Numbered from the stretch's first letter, positions 1-5,305 are shown. The stretch: 6,014 nucleotides of DNA from Anaerolineales bacterium UBA6128 (GCA_002423325.1 DIVQ01000074.1:1-6014); one strand, 5' to 3'. The notes: generated from the sequence alone by a model not told the origin. Made by a program: numbers and translations.

Positions 1-704
1 TCCTGAAAGCCGCCGTCCATCCACTTTTGGATGGGCGTGCCCTGGCGCACATACAACGCACCGATGCCGCGCGGCCCGTGGATCAGGTGGGCGGAGAGCG
101 TGACCAGGTCGACCGTGAGGCTGCGCACGTCCAGTGGCACGCGCATAAAGGCATGCGTGGCGTCGGTGTGCAGCAGCACGCCGCGTTCGTGCGTGATGGC
201 CGCAATGGCGGCCAGGTCCTGCAGCGTGCCGATCTCCTGATTGGCGGCCTGGATCGACACCAGCGCCGTCTCGGGCGTGATGGCGGCGCGCAGGGCATCG
301 GGATCAAGGCGGCCGTCCGCGTCGACGTCGAGGTAGGTGACGCGATAGCCGTCACGCTCCAGCGCCTTGGCGCTGTTGAGCACGCCGAAATCCTCGACAC
401 GGCTGGTGATCAAATGCTTGCCCTTTTTGCTGGCCAACGCCGCGGCCACGCCCTTGAGCGCCATATTGTTGGCTTCGGTGTCGCCCGAGGTAAAGACGAT
501 CTCGTCGGGCTGCGCACCCAGTGCCCCGGCCACCGTGGCGCGCGCCGCGTCCAGCGCGTCCTTGGCGTCGATGCCCAGCGAGTAGCCGAACTGCGACGTT
601 GCCACAGCGTAGGTGTCGTAATAATAGGGCAACATCGCCTCGAGCACGCGCTCATCGAGCCGTGTGCTGGCGGCGTTGTCAAGATAGATCGTGTCAGCGT
701 TCAT
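1..704 (-). CDS. Cysteine desulfurase-like protein (NifS/IscS fold, class V aminotransferase), 3' end outside window, catalytic residues replaced
   Basis: The N-terminal 234 residues of a NifS/IscS-type protein are present (family about 380-400); the frame runs open off the left edge. Family signatures seen: YLDNAAST (7-14), FTSGDTEANN (71-80), NQEIGTLQD (155-163), HTDATHAF (179-186), SAHLIHGPRGIGALYVR (204-220) and WMDGGFQ (228-234). Alignment with E. coli IscS from memory (offset one residue) shows that catalytic His104 is Asp105, PLP-stacking Gln183 is His184, and Schiff-base Lys206 is Leu207 (codon CTG). Asp181, which pairs with the PLP ring nitrogen, is kept. The family is known to take sulfur from cysteine for Fe-S clusters and thiolation; without the lysine, ordinary PLP catalysis is unlikely. 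The ATG at 704 has GGGAGG five bases upstream and overlaps the ferredoxin gene by 11 bp (ATGAACGCTGA), so the two are probably translationally coupled. I infer a scaffold or repurposed function. The active-site loop with the mobile Cys lies outside the window. Confidence 0.85.
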   Translation of the reverse strand, partial: MNADTIYLDNAASTRLDERVLEAMLPYYYDTYAVATSQFGYSLGIDAKDALDAARATVAGALGAQPDEIVFTSGDTEANNMALKGVAAALASKKGKHLITSRVEDFGVLNSAKALERDGYRVTYLDVDADGRLDPDALRAAITPETALVSIQAANQEIGTLQDLAAIAAITHERGVLLHTDATHAFMRVPLDVRSLTVDLVTLSAHLIHGPRGIGALYVRQGTPIQKWMDGGFQ

Positions 705-945
705 CCTGGCCTCCCGTGGAGGTGTCGTTGCAGTCGGGCCGAGCAATCTCGAACACGGTCACGATAGCGCCTGTGGGGCAGACGTCTTCGCAACTGCCAC
801 AAGCGTCGCACAGCTCGCGCTCGTCGAATACGGGGCCGTCGTCGTCGAGGTGTATGCCGTGGTTGGGACACACTTCTACGCACAGTCCGCAGTGCGTGCA
901 CAATCCTTTGATCACACTGGGCAGCGCCCAAGACCGGCACAGCAT
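694..945 (-). CDS. Small 2[4Fe-4S] bacterial-type ferredoxin
   Basis: An 83-residue protein with two complete cluster motifs, CTHCGLCVEVCP (16-27) and CDACGSCEDVCP (46-57). In this fold each cluster takes three cysteines from one motif and the fourth from the other (C16, C19, C22 with C56; C46, C49, C52 with C26). It is a soluble low-potential one-electron carrier in the cytoplasm, typical of anaerobes. The 18-residue spacing between motifs and short acidic tail (ending GGQDER) fit clostridial-type ferredoxins with a short N-terminal extension. That extension carries an additional Cys at position 3, and another Cys lies near residue 73. I chose the ATG at 945 because AGGGGGTG (951-958) sits five bases upstream; the in-frame GTG at 951 lies inside that ribosome-binding site. 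Its stop codon lies within the start of the desulfurase-like gene, so it is a likely electron-transfer or assembly partner of that protein. The physiological partner cannot be told from sequence. Confidence 0.95.
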   Translation of the reverse strand: MLCRSWALPSVIKGLCTHCGLCVEVCPNHGIHLDDDGPVFDERELCDACGSCEDVCPTGAIVTVFEIARPDCNDTSTGGQDER

Positions 946-950
946 ACACA

Positions 951-958
951 CACCCCCT
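951..958 (-). promoter_or_regulatory. Ribosome-binding site deciding the ferredoxin start
   Basis: AGGGGGTG on the minus strand ends five bases before the ATG at 945. Because the alternative GTG start (951) is part of this purine run, the ATG is preferred. Confidence 0.8.
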
Positions 959-1006
959 GGCGAATCTTACCTTCTTTATGTTACCACGTTGGGGCGCCGG
1001 GCGATA

Positions 1007-1018
1007 CGACATATGTCG
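1007..1018. promoter_or_regulatory. Perfect 12-bp palindrome upstream of the ferredoxin gene, possible operator
   Basis: CGACATATGTCG is a perfect dyad centred about 67 bp upstream of the ferredoxin ATG. A weak -10-like hexamer, TAACAT on the minus strand (978-983), would place its -35 region at about 1001-1006, directly beside the palindrome. No good -35 hexamer is visible there. A regulator site is plausible but unproven; a single short palindrome can occur by chance. Confidence 0.3.
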
Positions 1019-1088
1019 CTGTAGGGAAGGACGGGAGGTCACGACATTAGGGGCAATAACCTGCACGCGAACGCCACGTTACAGCGAT

Positions 1089-1161
1089 GCCGGTTGGCAA
1101 CCGGCGGCACAGTAAGTCGGGAGGGCGGTGCAAGCACCGCCCCTACTCCGGGTGGACCCGG
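1089..1161. repeat. Cluster of three REP-like hairpins; likely terminator region of the UroD-like gene
   Basis: Three palindromes follow each other in the space between the UroD-like and ferredoxin genes. They are GCCGGTT-GGC-AACCGGC (1089-1105), GGGCGGTGC-AA-GCACCGCCC (1123-1142, a perfect 9-bp stem) and CCGGGT-GG-ACCCGG (1148-1161). The nearest lies about six bases past the stop codon at 1167 on the minus strand. None has a clear U-run, so they look like REP-type extragenic palindromes that may also serve for transcription termination or 3'-end protection. The central GGGCGGTGC palindrome, flanked on one side by CTAC, resembles dispersed repeats I recall from Chloroflexota and cyanobacterial genomes. 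Confidence 0.6.
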
Positions 1162-1166
1162 GGTGC

Positions 1167-2165
1167 CTATTGTCCCTGCACCGTGTCGATAAAGGCCACG
1201 ATGTTCTCGGGTGGCACGTCGCGGGGGATGCTGTGCGTGGGCGCAACGAGATAGCCGCCGTCCGCGCCGATGGCCGCGATCATCTCGCGGACGACGCGCC
1301 CAACCTCCTCGGGCGACACGCGCGGCAGCACCTGCTGCGTGCTGATGCCGCCGTAGAACGTCAGGTGGCGACCGTATTCGCGCTTGCAGTACGCGACGTC
1401 CATCACCTCGGGCTGGAAGGTGTTGAATATGTCCAGCCCCATGTCGATCAGTTCGGGGAACAACTCTTGCACGGCGCCGCACGAGTGCTGCATGACGAAC
1501 TTGTCCGCCGCCTTGACGCGCGCGTACATCGCCGCGACACGCGGCTTGATGAAACGTCGCCACAGCCGCGGCCCCATTATGAGCCCGGTCTGCTGGCCCC
1601 AGTCGTCGCCAAAGCGCACGCAGTCGATGTCATAGGTGAGCAACTGGTCGAGCACAGCCAGGTTGTACTCCAGGATGCGGTCCAGCAGGTCATCCACGAA
1701 TGCGGGATGCAGCAGCATGTCCTCGAGCAGGTTCTCCATGCCGCGTAGCGTCCAGGCGCGCTCGAACATCGAAAAGCCAATGCCGCTGACCCGCAACTCG
1801 TCGGGGTGCTCGGCCACAAGCCGCGCGAGGCCGGCGGCGTTATCGGCCCAGTCTGGCGTGGGAAAGCTGTAACCGTCCAGGGAGGGCTGCATCAGGGTGA
1901 TCTCAGCGACGTTGCCGATGTCTTTGTCGATGCTGCGGTTCCAGACGATGCCAAAGGGATCGCGGTAATACTCGGGGCGCACCTCGACAAAGTAGCCGAC
2001 CTCGTGCAGGGCCAGGTGGTTGCCGATCTTGCGCTCGAAATCCGTATCGCCCAGGTAGGCGGCGGTGGCGGCGTGGGCGTCGAGGGTGAGGTCGATCTGC
2101 CAGGGGCAGACGTCGGGCTGCTGATGGCGCAGTGTCGTCAGCATGCGTTCGCGTGCGGTGGGCAT
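1167..2165 (-). CDS. Uroporphyrinogen decarboxylase-superfamily protein (methyltransferase-like, not HemE)
   Basis: A 332-residue single-domain protein of the UroD/MtaA superfamily (TIM barrel). Visible features: the opening TARERMLTTLRHQQPD typical of the family, FGDDWGQQTG (185-194), FIKPR (205-209), QHSCG (226-230), FNTFQPE (247-253), FYGGIST (270-276) and APTHSIPRDVPPENI (308-322). The RQAGR substrate-loop motif of true HemE is absent, so a heme-pathway role is not supported. H227-x-C229 matches the zinc-binding H-x-C of corrinoid methyltransferases such as MtaA and MtbA. Their third, C-terminal cysteine is missing: the loop reads APTHS. Members of this divergent group often remain annotated only as 'uroporphyrinogen decarboxylase family'; the substrate is unknown. 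I chose the ATG at 2165 because GGAGGT (2171-2176) lies five bases upstream. The frame stays open back to 2330, but that part overlaps era. It is 80 bp downstream of era, with a hairpin between them. Confidence 0.85.
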   Translation of the reverse strand: MPTARERMLTTLRHQQPDVCPWQIDLTLDAHAATAAYLGDTDFERKIGNHLALHEVGYFVEVRPEYYRDPFGIVWNRSIDKDIGNVAEITLMQPSLDGYSFPTPDWADNAAGLARLVAEHPDELRVSGIGFSMFERAWTLRGMENLLEDMLLHPAFVDDLLDRILEYNLAVLDQLLTYDIDCVRFGDDWGQQTGLIMGPRLWRRFIKPRVAAMYARVKAADKFVMQHSCGAVQELFPELIDMGLDIFNTFQPEVMDVAYCKREYGRHLTFYGGISTQQVLPRVSPEEVGRVVREMIAAIGADGGYLVAPTHSIPRDVPPENIVAFIDTVQGQ

Positions 2166-2170
2166 GGAGC

Positions 2171-2176
2171 ACCTCC
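2171..2176 (-). promoter_or_regulatory. Ribosome-binding site deciding the UroD-like start
   Basis: GGAGGT on the minus strand, five bases before the ATG at 2165. It rules out the 55-codon upstream extension that would overlap era. Confidence 0.8.
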
Positions 2177-2192
2177 GTGGTAAGAGCGAATC

Positions 2193-2209
2193 CGAGGCAT
2201 CCTGCCTCG
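2193..2209. terminator. Hairpin between era and the UroD-like gene
   Basis: CGAGGCA-TCC-TGCCTCG is a perfect 7-bp stem with a 3-base loop, about 36 bp past the era stop codon and 28 bp before the UroD-like start. There is no T-run on the minus strand after it, so intrinsic termination is uncertain; it may be a REP-like element or a leader structure. A second weaker pairing, CCTCGT with ACGAGG, lies beside it at about 2205-2227. Confidence 0.4.
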
Positions 2210-2245
2210 TGCCTGTTCGCGACGAGGTGCGCGGGGTTGCCGCGG

Positions 2246-3193
2246 CTACTCGTCCTTCTCCGTCATCCCATAGCCGAACTCGCGCAGAGCGTGCGGGTTC
2301 TGGCGCCAATGGGGCCGCACCTTGACCCACAGCTCGAGCTTGACCGGGCGCTCGAAAAAGGTCGTGAGCGCGGCGCGCGCCTGTGTGGCGATCCGTTTGA
2401 GCATGGCGCCGCCCTTGCCGATGATGATGCCCTTGTGGGACTCTTTATCGGCATAGATGGTCGCCGAAATACGCAGGCGCTTTTCGTTGCTCTCGTCGAA
2501 ATCGTCCACGATCACCGCCAGGGCGTGCGGCACCTCCTGCTCCAACAGCAACAGCAACTGCTCACGGATCAGCTCTTCCGCGAGATAGCGCTCGTGCAGA
2601 TCGCTGACCTGGTCCTCGGGATAGTAGCGCGGGCCGAGCGGCACGCGCGTCAGCACCAGTTCGAGCAGGGCGTCGCAGCCCGTGCCATCGAGCGCGCTGA
2701 TCTCGGCCACCTGCTCAAAGGAACCCAACGCCTCGTACGCCGAGCGGATGGCGGGATGCCGCTCCGGTGAGATCTGGTCGATCTTGTTAAGCGCCAGAAT
2801 CACGGCGCCCGCCGCCTGCTGCTCGATCAGCCGGGCGATCTCCTCGTCGGCACGCGTGGGGGGCTCGGTGGCATCCACCAGAAAGACGAGCACATCGGCG
2901 TCAGGGATGGCCTGCGTAGCGGCGTGCACCATGTACTCACCCAGCTTGGTGCGTGGCAGGTGAATGCCGGGGGTGTCCACAAAGATCAACTGCGCGTCGG
3001 GACGCGTCAGGATGCCCAGCAGGCGCGCGCGCGTAGTCTGCGGCTTGGGACTGACCGGCGCCAGTTTGAAGCCCAGCCAGGCGTTGAGCAGCGTCGATTT
3101 GCCCACGTTGGGCTTGCCCACCAGCGCAACGTACCCGCTGCGATGGTTGGCGGGCAGGTTGTCGTCGAACAGCAGGCCTTCGGATTCGGTCAT
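2246..3193 (-). CDS. era: GTPase Era, ribosome assembly
   Basis: A 315-residue protein with the full Era architecture: N-terminal GTPase and C-terminal KH type II RNA-binding domain. GTPase motifs: G1 GKPNVGKS (26-33), G2 QTT (52-54), G3 DTPG (73-76), G4 NKID (136-139) and G5 SAL (166-168). KH signature: GIIIGKGGAMLKRI (255-268). The C-terminal WRQNPHALREFGY (296-308) is the family's usual ending. Era binds near the 3' end of 16S rRNA and couples 30S maturation to cell growth; it acts in the cytoplasm, partly at the membrane. The protein is slightly longer than the common 295-305 residues, mainly through a nonconserved N-terminal stretch of about 20 residues. The ATG at 3193 has AGGTGAG upstream with rather short spacing (two to three bases). 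It follows the transporter gene after a repeat-filled spacer and lies on the same strand, so co-transcription with the tRNA-modification genes is possible. Identification is secure. Confidence 0.98.
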   Translation of the reverse strand: MTESEGLLFDDNLPANHRSGYVALVGKPNVGKSTLLNAWLGFKLAPVSPKPQTTRARLLGILTRPDAQLIFVDTPGIHLPRTKLGEYMVHAATQAIPDADVLVFLVDATEPPTRADEEIARLIEQQAAGAVILALNKIDQISPERHPAIRSAYEALGSFEQVAEISALDGTGCDALLELVLTRVPLGPRYYPEDQVSDLHERYLAEELIREQLLLLLEQEVPHALAVIVDDFDESNEKRLRISATIYADKESHKGIIIGKGGAMLKRIATQARAALTTFFERPVKLELWVKVRPHWRQNPHALREFGYGMTEKDE

Positions 3194-3214
3194 ATCTCAC
3201 CTATACCCAGGAAT

Positions 3215-3339
3215 GAACCACGACAAACACGACATACACGAAAGGAAAACGGATCAAGTCTCCACCAAACACAAAGCGCAACCACGGAAAGCACGGAAGG
3301 CGACAGTACATTTCGTTTCTTTCGCGTGTCTCGTGGTTC
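3215..3339. repeat. Degenerate 9-bp CACGAAAnn repeat modules arranged as an imperfect inverted repeat
   Basis: On the plus strand, three tandem 9-mers occur at 3219-3245 (CACGACAAA, CACGACATA, CACGAAAGG), and two more at 3283-3300 (CACGGAAAG, CACGGAAGG). The right end (3311-3339) carries the same motif inverted: read on the minus strand it runs GAACCACGAGACACGCG and on into AAGAAACGAAA. The outer ends GAACCACGA (3215-3223) and TCGTGGTTC (3331-3339) are perfect inverses. The right end starts inside the stop codon of the transporter gene, and the block fills almost the whole 144-bp spacer up to era. Similar ACCACGAA-type repeats are, from memory, dispersed between genes in many environmental bacteria. 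No ORF or transposase lies within it. Confidence 0.7.
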
Positions 3340-4027
3340 AGTTGCTCCGGAACGGGCTAAAGACGGTGTCACGGTCGTAGGCGTCAACGCCCTCGGCACG
3401 TTTGAGCGCGTTGACGACGCGGTAAGTGAGCGGCGTGAAGGCGGCCTCGACGCCGCACTTGAACACATAGTTGGAGAGCACCGTGCGGAGCAACAGGCTC
3501 AGCGGCTGCGCGCCCAGAAAGGCGATCGCCACAAACAGCAGCGTGTCCACGCCCTCGCCCACCAACGTGCTGGCGATCGTCCGCGTCCAGAGCCAGCGCC
3601 CGCCGGTCCAGACCTTCATGCGCGCCAGCACCCAGGCGTTGCTGAACGAGCCCGCCCAGTAGGCCACCAGGCTGCCCAGCACGATGCGGGGGGTGCTGCC
3701 CAGGATGGCGCGGTAGGCCGCCTGGTTCGTCCAGCCCTCGGCGGGGGGCAGGGCGCCCACCAGCGCAAAGGTGCCGGCCATCAGCGCCGCGGCGCCGAAA
3801 CCGGTCCAGATGACGCGGCGGGCGGCGCGGTAGCCATAGACTTCGGTCAGCACGTCGCCAAAGATATAGCTGATCGGGAACAGGATGGTGCCGCCGTCAA
3901 AGGTAAAAGGGCCCAGTTGCACGAACTTGCACGATGCCACGTTGCTGATCATCAGCACGGCCACAAAGGCCGCCGTGATCAGATCGAGGTAGTGATAGGC
4001 ACGCGGCGCGGGGCGCTCGGCGCTCAC
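3338..4027 (-). CDS. yhhQ: Queuosine-precursor transporter, YhhQ family (VUT/COG1738)
   Basis: A 229-residue membrane protein of the YhhQ family (PF02592), known to import the queuosine precursors preQ0/preQ1 for tRNA wobble-base modification. Hallmarks seen: ISNVASCKFV (27-36), FPISYIFGDVLTEVYGY (50-66), GEGVDTLLFVAIAF (157-170), KCGVEAAFTPLTY (190-202) and the C-terminal YDRDTVFSPF (217-226). About six hydrophobic segments are visible, at roughly 15-36, 44-60, 75-92, 115-135, 153-172 and 185-205. I chose the GTG at 4027 because it overlaps the ttuA stop in the classic GTGA arrangement and has GGGAG (4036-4040) eight bases upstream. An upstream ATG at 4099 would add 24 atypical residues deep inside ttuA. 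It ends in the repeat block before era. Some family members may carry other substrates, so the precise ligand (preQ0, preQ1 or queuine) is inferred; the family call is secure. Confidence 0.93.
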   Translation of the reverse strand: MSAERPAPRAYHYLDLITAAFVAVLMISNVASCKFVQLGPFTFDGGTILFPISYIFGDVLTEVYGYRAARRVIWTGFGAAALMAGTFALVGALPPAEGWTNQAAYRAILGSTPRIVLGSLVAYWAGSFSNAWVLARMKVWTGGRWLWTRTIASTLVGEGVDTLLFVAIAFLGAQPLSLLLRTVLSNYVFKCGVEAAFTPLTYRVVNALKRAEGVDAYDRDTVFSPFRSN

Positions 4028-4995
4028 GGCGCCGGCTCCCACAGCCTGCAAAAGGCGCACAGACCCGGGCTGAGCGTGGGCTGGCCACAGCGGGGGCAAG
4101 TCTGATAGTCGTCAGGCGCCAACGCAGGCTCATCGTCGATGTCGGGCGCGCTAAAGACCAGTTCGCCGCTGGCCCTGCCACGCACCAGGCCATCGTAGAA
4201 CTGGCGTTTGGTGCCGGGCGAGCGGTTCTCGAGCTGGTTAAGGATATGCTTGATAAAGATCGAGGTGGCGCGCACGGCGTACGGGCACTCCTGCTCCACA
4301 AACTCGATGCCGCGCATCAGCGCGTAGGCGGCTGTTTCGCGCTCGTACAGCGTGCAGAGCGGCTTGACCTTGCGCGCCAGGCGCGGGTGCGTGCTGGGCA
4401 GCACCGGCCCCTGACGCTGCAGATAGCCGGCGCGCCAGTGCAGCGTGTTCTGCAACAGGATGGCGGCCTCATCGTCCAACTGGTGGCCCGTGGCGATGGC
4501 GTCATACCCGCCCTCGTAAGCGATGCGGTTCATGACGTGCCGCTTGACCAGACCGCATACCGCGCACAGATGCTTGCCGCGTCCCGTGTTTCTGAGGTCG
4601 GGCACCGTCTGGCCGTAGGTAGCGCCCACGTCGACCACCTGATACGACAGGCCGCGTTCGACCGCAAAGGCCTCCACCTGCGCCTGAGAGACGTCCGAGT
4701 AGTCCTCGTGGGTGATGCCGAGGTGGATGTACACGCCCTCCGTCTGGTAGCCGAGGCGCGTGAGGATGTCCCACAGCGCCAGGCTGTCCTTGCCGCCCGA
4801 GACCGCCACCAGCACGCGCTCGTGTGGCCTGAACATGCTGTGGCGCTCGATGGCGCGCTGCACCATCTTTAGCACCCACTGGTCAAAGTGCTCTTCGCAC
4901 AGATTGAGGCGGTGCTGTGGCATGCGGATGATGGCGAGCCCGCCACACAAATTGCACTTCATGTAGGGTCGCGGGGGACGCGTCACCTCAGCCAC
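4024..4995 (-). CDS. ttuA: tRNA 2-thiolation enzyme, TtuA/Ncs6-type
   Basis: A 323-residue ATP-dependent sulfurtransferase of the TtuA group of the TtcA/Ncs6 family (TIGR00269-like). Domains in order: an N-terminal zinc finger with C14, C17, C33 and H36; an ATP-binding PP-loop SGGKDS (66-71); the catalytic pair C144 and C147 (CAVCG); GHQLDDEA (170-177); a third catalytic cysteine C237 (ECPY); and a C-terminal zinc ribbon with C300, C303, C313 and C316. In characterised TtuA the three central cysteines hold an oxygen-sensitive [4Fe-4S] cluster that activates sulfur delivered by TtuB thiocarboxylate to make 2-thio-ribothymidine at tRNA position 54. The GTG at 4995 overlaps the ttuB stop (GTGGCTGA). 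Met12 (ATG at 4962) is an alternative start that would place the first cysteines at positions 3 and 6, as in Thermus TtuA, but neither start has a strong Shine-Dalgarno site. An Ncs6-like role on U34 cannot be excluded; the adjacent sulfur carrier favours TtuA. Confidence 0.88.
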   Translation of the reverse strand: MAEVTRPPRPYMKCNLCGGLAIIRMPQHRLNLCEEHFDQWVLKMVQRAIERHSMFRPHERVLVAVSGGKDSLALWDILTRLGYQTEGVYIHLGITHEDYSDVSQAQVEAFAVERGLSYQVVDVGATYGQTVPDLRNTGRGKHLCAVCGLVKRHVMNRIAYEGGYDAIATGHQLDDEAAILLQNTLHWRAGYLQRQGPVLPSTHPRLARKVKPLCTLYERETAAYALMRGIEFVEQECPYAVRATSIFIKHILNQLENRSPGTKRQFYDGLVRGRASGELVFSAPDIDDEPALAPDDYQTCPRCGQPTLSPGLCAFCRLWEPAP

Positions 4996-5185
4996 CGGAG
5001 ATCACGTTGACGAGCTTGAGCTCGTCCCCTGCCTCGAGGATCGTCTGCTCATTCACGACGCGCTTGGCGCGCACGGCAATCACGGTGGAGGGATCGATGC
5101 CCATCTTTTCTATGGCGCTGTACACGGTCATGCCCGCAGCAACCTCAAGCACGCGTTTGCGATAGGTAATCCTGGCTGTCTCCAT
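4988..5185 (-). CDS. ttuB: Ubiquitin-like sulfur carrier (TtuB/ThiS/MoaD family)
   Basis: A 65-residue beta-grasp protein ending in VISGG, with the conserved C-terminal Gly-Gly that is adenylated and turned into a thiocarboxylate in this family. Other features: an AVRAKRVVNEQTIL segment (37-50) and EAGDELKLVNVISGG (51-65), matching the 'GD-x-hydrophobic' strand before the diglycine. The length fits TtuB and ThiS (about 65) better than MoaD (about 80). The ATG at 5185 has a strong AGGAGGT (5194-5200) eight bases upstream, with a sigma70-like promoter just beyond. The stop overlaps the ttuA start, which argues strongly for TtuB rather than ThiS or MoaD, since no thiamine or molybdopterin genes are in view. 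The E1-like activating enzyme (TtuC/ThiF/MoeB-like) is not in this window. It could also be shared with other sulfur pathways. Confidence 0.85.
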   Translation of the reverse strand: METARITYRKRVLEVAAGMTVYSAIEKMGIDPSTVIAVRAKRVVNEQTILEAGDELKLVNVISGG

Positions 5186-5215
5186 GCGGCGCGACCTCCT
5201 GTGAGCACTGGAGTC

Positions 5216-5244
5216 ATTCTAGCCGAAAGGGGAGCGTCGGTCAA
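5216..5244 (-). promoter_or_regulatory. Sigma70-type promoter of the ttuB-ttuA-yhhQ operon
   Basis: On the minus strand, TTGACC (5239-5244) and TAGAAT (5216-5221) are separated by exactly 17 bp: five of six consensus matches in each hexamer. Transcription would start near 5209, leaving a short leader of about 25 bases that contains the AGGAGGT ribosome-binding site. This is the best promoter in the window. Confidence 0.75.
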
Positions 5245-5262
5245 CCGCGCAGGCGCGAGGGC

Positions 5263-5305
5263 GAATGTTGGAATGTTGACAGACGGGCGTGGGTGTGCCA
5301 ACATT
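5263..5305. promoter_or_regulatory. Three AATGTTG boxes, candidate operator in the divergent intergenic region
   Basis: GAATGTTG is repeated perfectly in tandem (5263-5270, 5271-5278). An inverted copy, CCAACATT (5298-5305), is the exact reverse complement of AATGTTGG (5264-5271). The boxes lie across the predicted plus-strand promoter and 19 bp upstream of the -35 of the ttuB promoter, so a bound regulator could affect either direction. Function is inferred. Confidence 0.4.
5276..5304 (+). promoter_or_regulatory. Possible promoter of the HExxH protein gene
   Basis: A perfect -35 hexamer TTGACA (5276-5281) is followed after 17 bp by CAACAT (5299-5304), which matches only three of six -10 positions. 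The start codon lies 55 bp further on at 5359. The weak -10 sequence makes this a tentative call, perhaps activator dependent, given the overlapping AATGTTG boxes. Confidence 0.3.

Noticed and set aside
97..99. Sequencing error as the cause of the missing lysine in the desulfurase-like gene
   Set aside because: Leu is encoded by CTG; two or more base changes would be needed to give a lysine codon, and two other catalytic positions are changed independently.
27..767. Long plus-strand open frame opposite the desulfurase-like gene
   Set aside because: It is antisense to a frame with clear NifS-family motifs, shows no recognisable domain, and has the Arg/Gly/Val-rich composition of a shadow frame in GC-rich DNA.
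2166..2330. N-terminal extension of the UroD-like protein
   Set aside because: It would overlap the end of era by 85 bp and has no family similarity; the ATG at 2165 has a proper ribosome-binding site.
3215..3339. CRISPR-like array
   Set aside because: The repeat unit is only about 9 bp, has no unique spacers of regular length, is partly inverted, and no cas gene is present.
4028..4099. N-terminal extension of the YhhQ transporter
   Set aside because: It lies inside ttuA, has no hydrophobic or family features, and the GTG at 4027 overlaps the ttuA stop as GTGA with GGGAG upstream.
2924..4105. 393-codon plus-strand open frame
   Set aside because: It lies opposite the YhhQ transporter and part of Era, crosses the intergenic repeat, and is rich in His, Gln, Arg and Ala without any motif; a GC-driven shadow.
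4988..5185. ThiS or MoaD assignment for the diglycine protein
   Set aside because: No thiamine or molybdopterin genes are nearby, while the stop codon overlaps a TtuA-type gene; shared use in other pathways remains possible.
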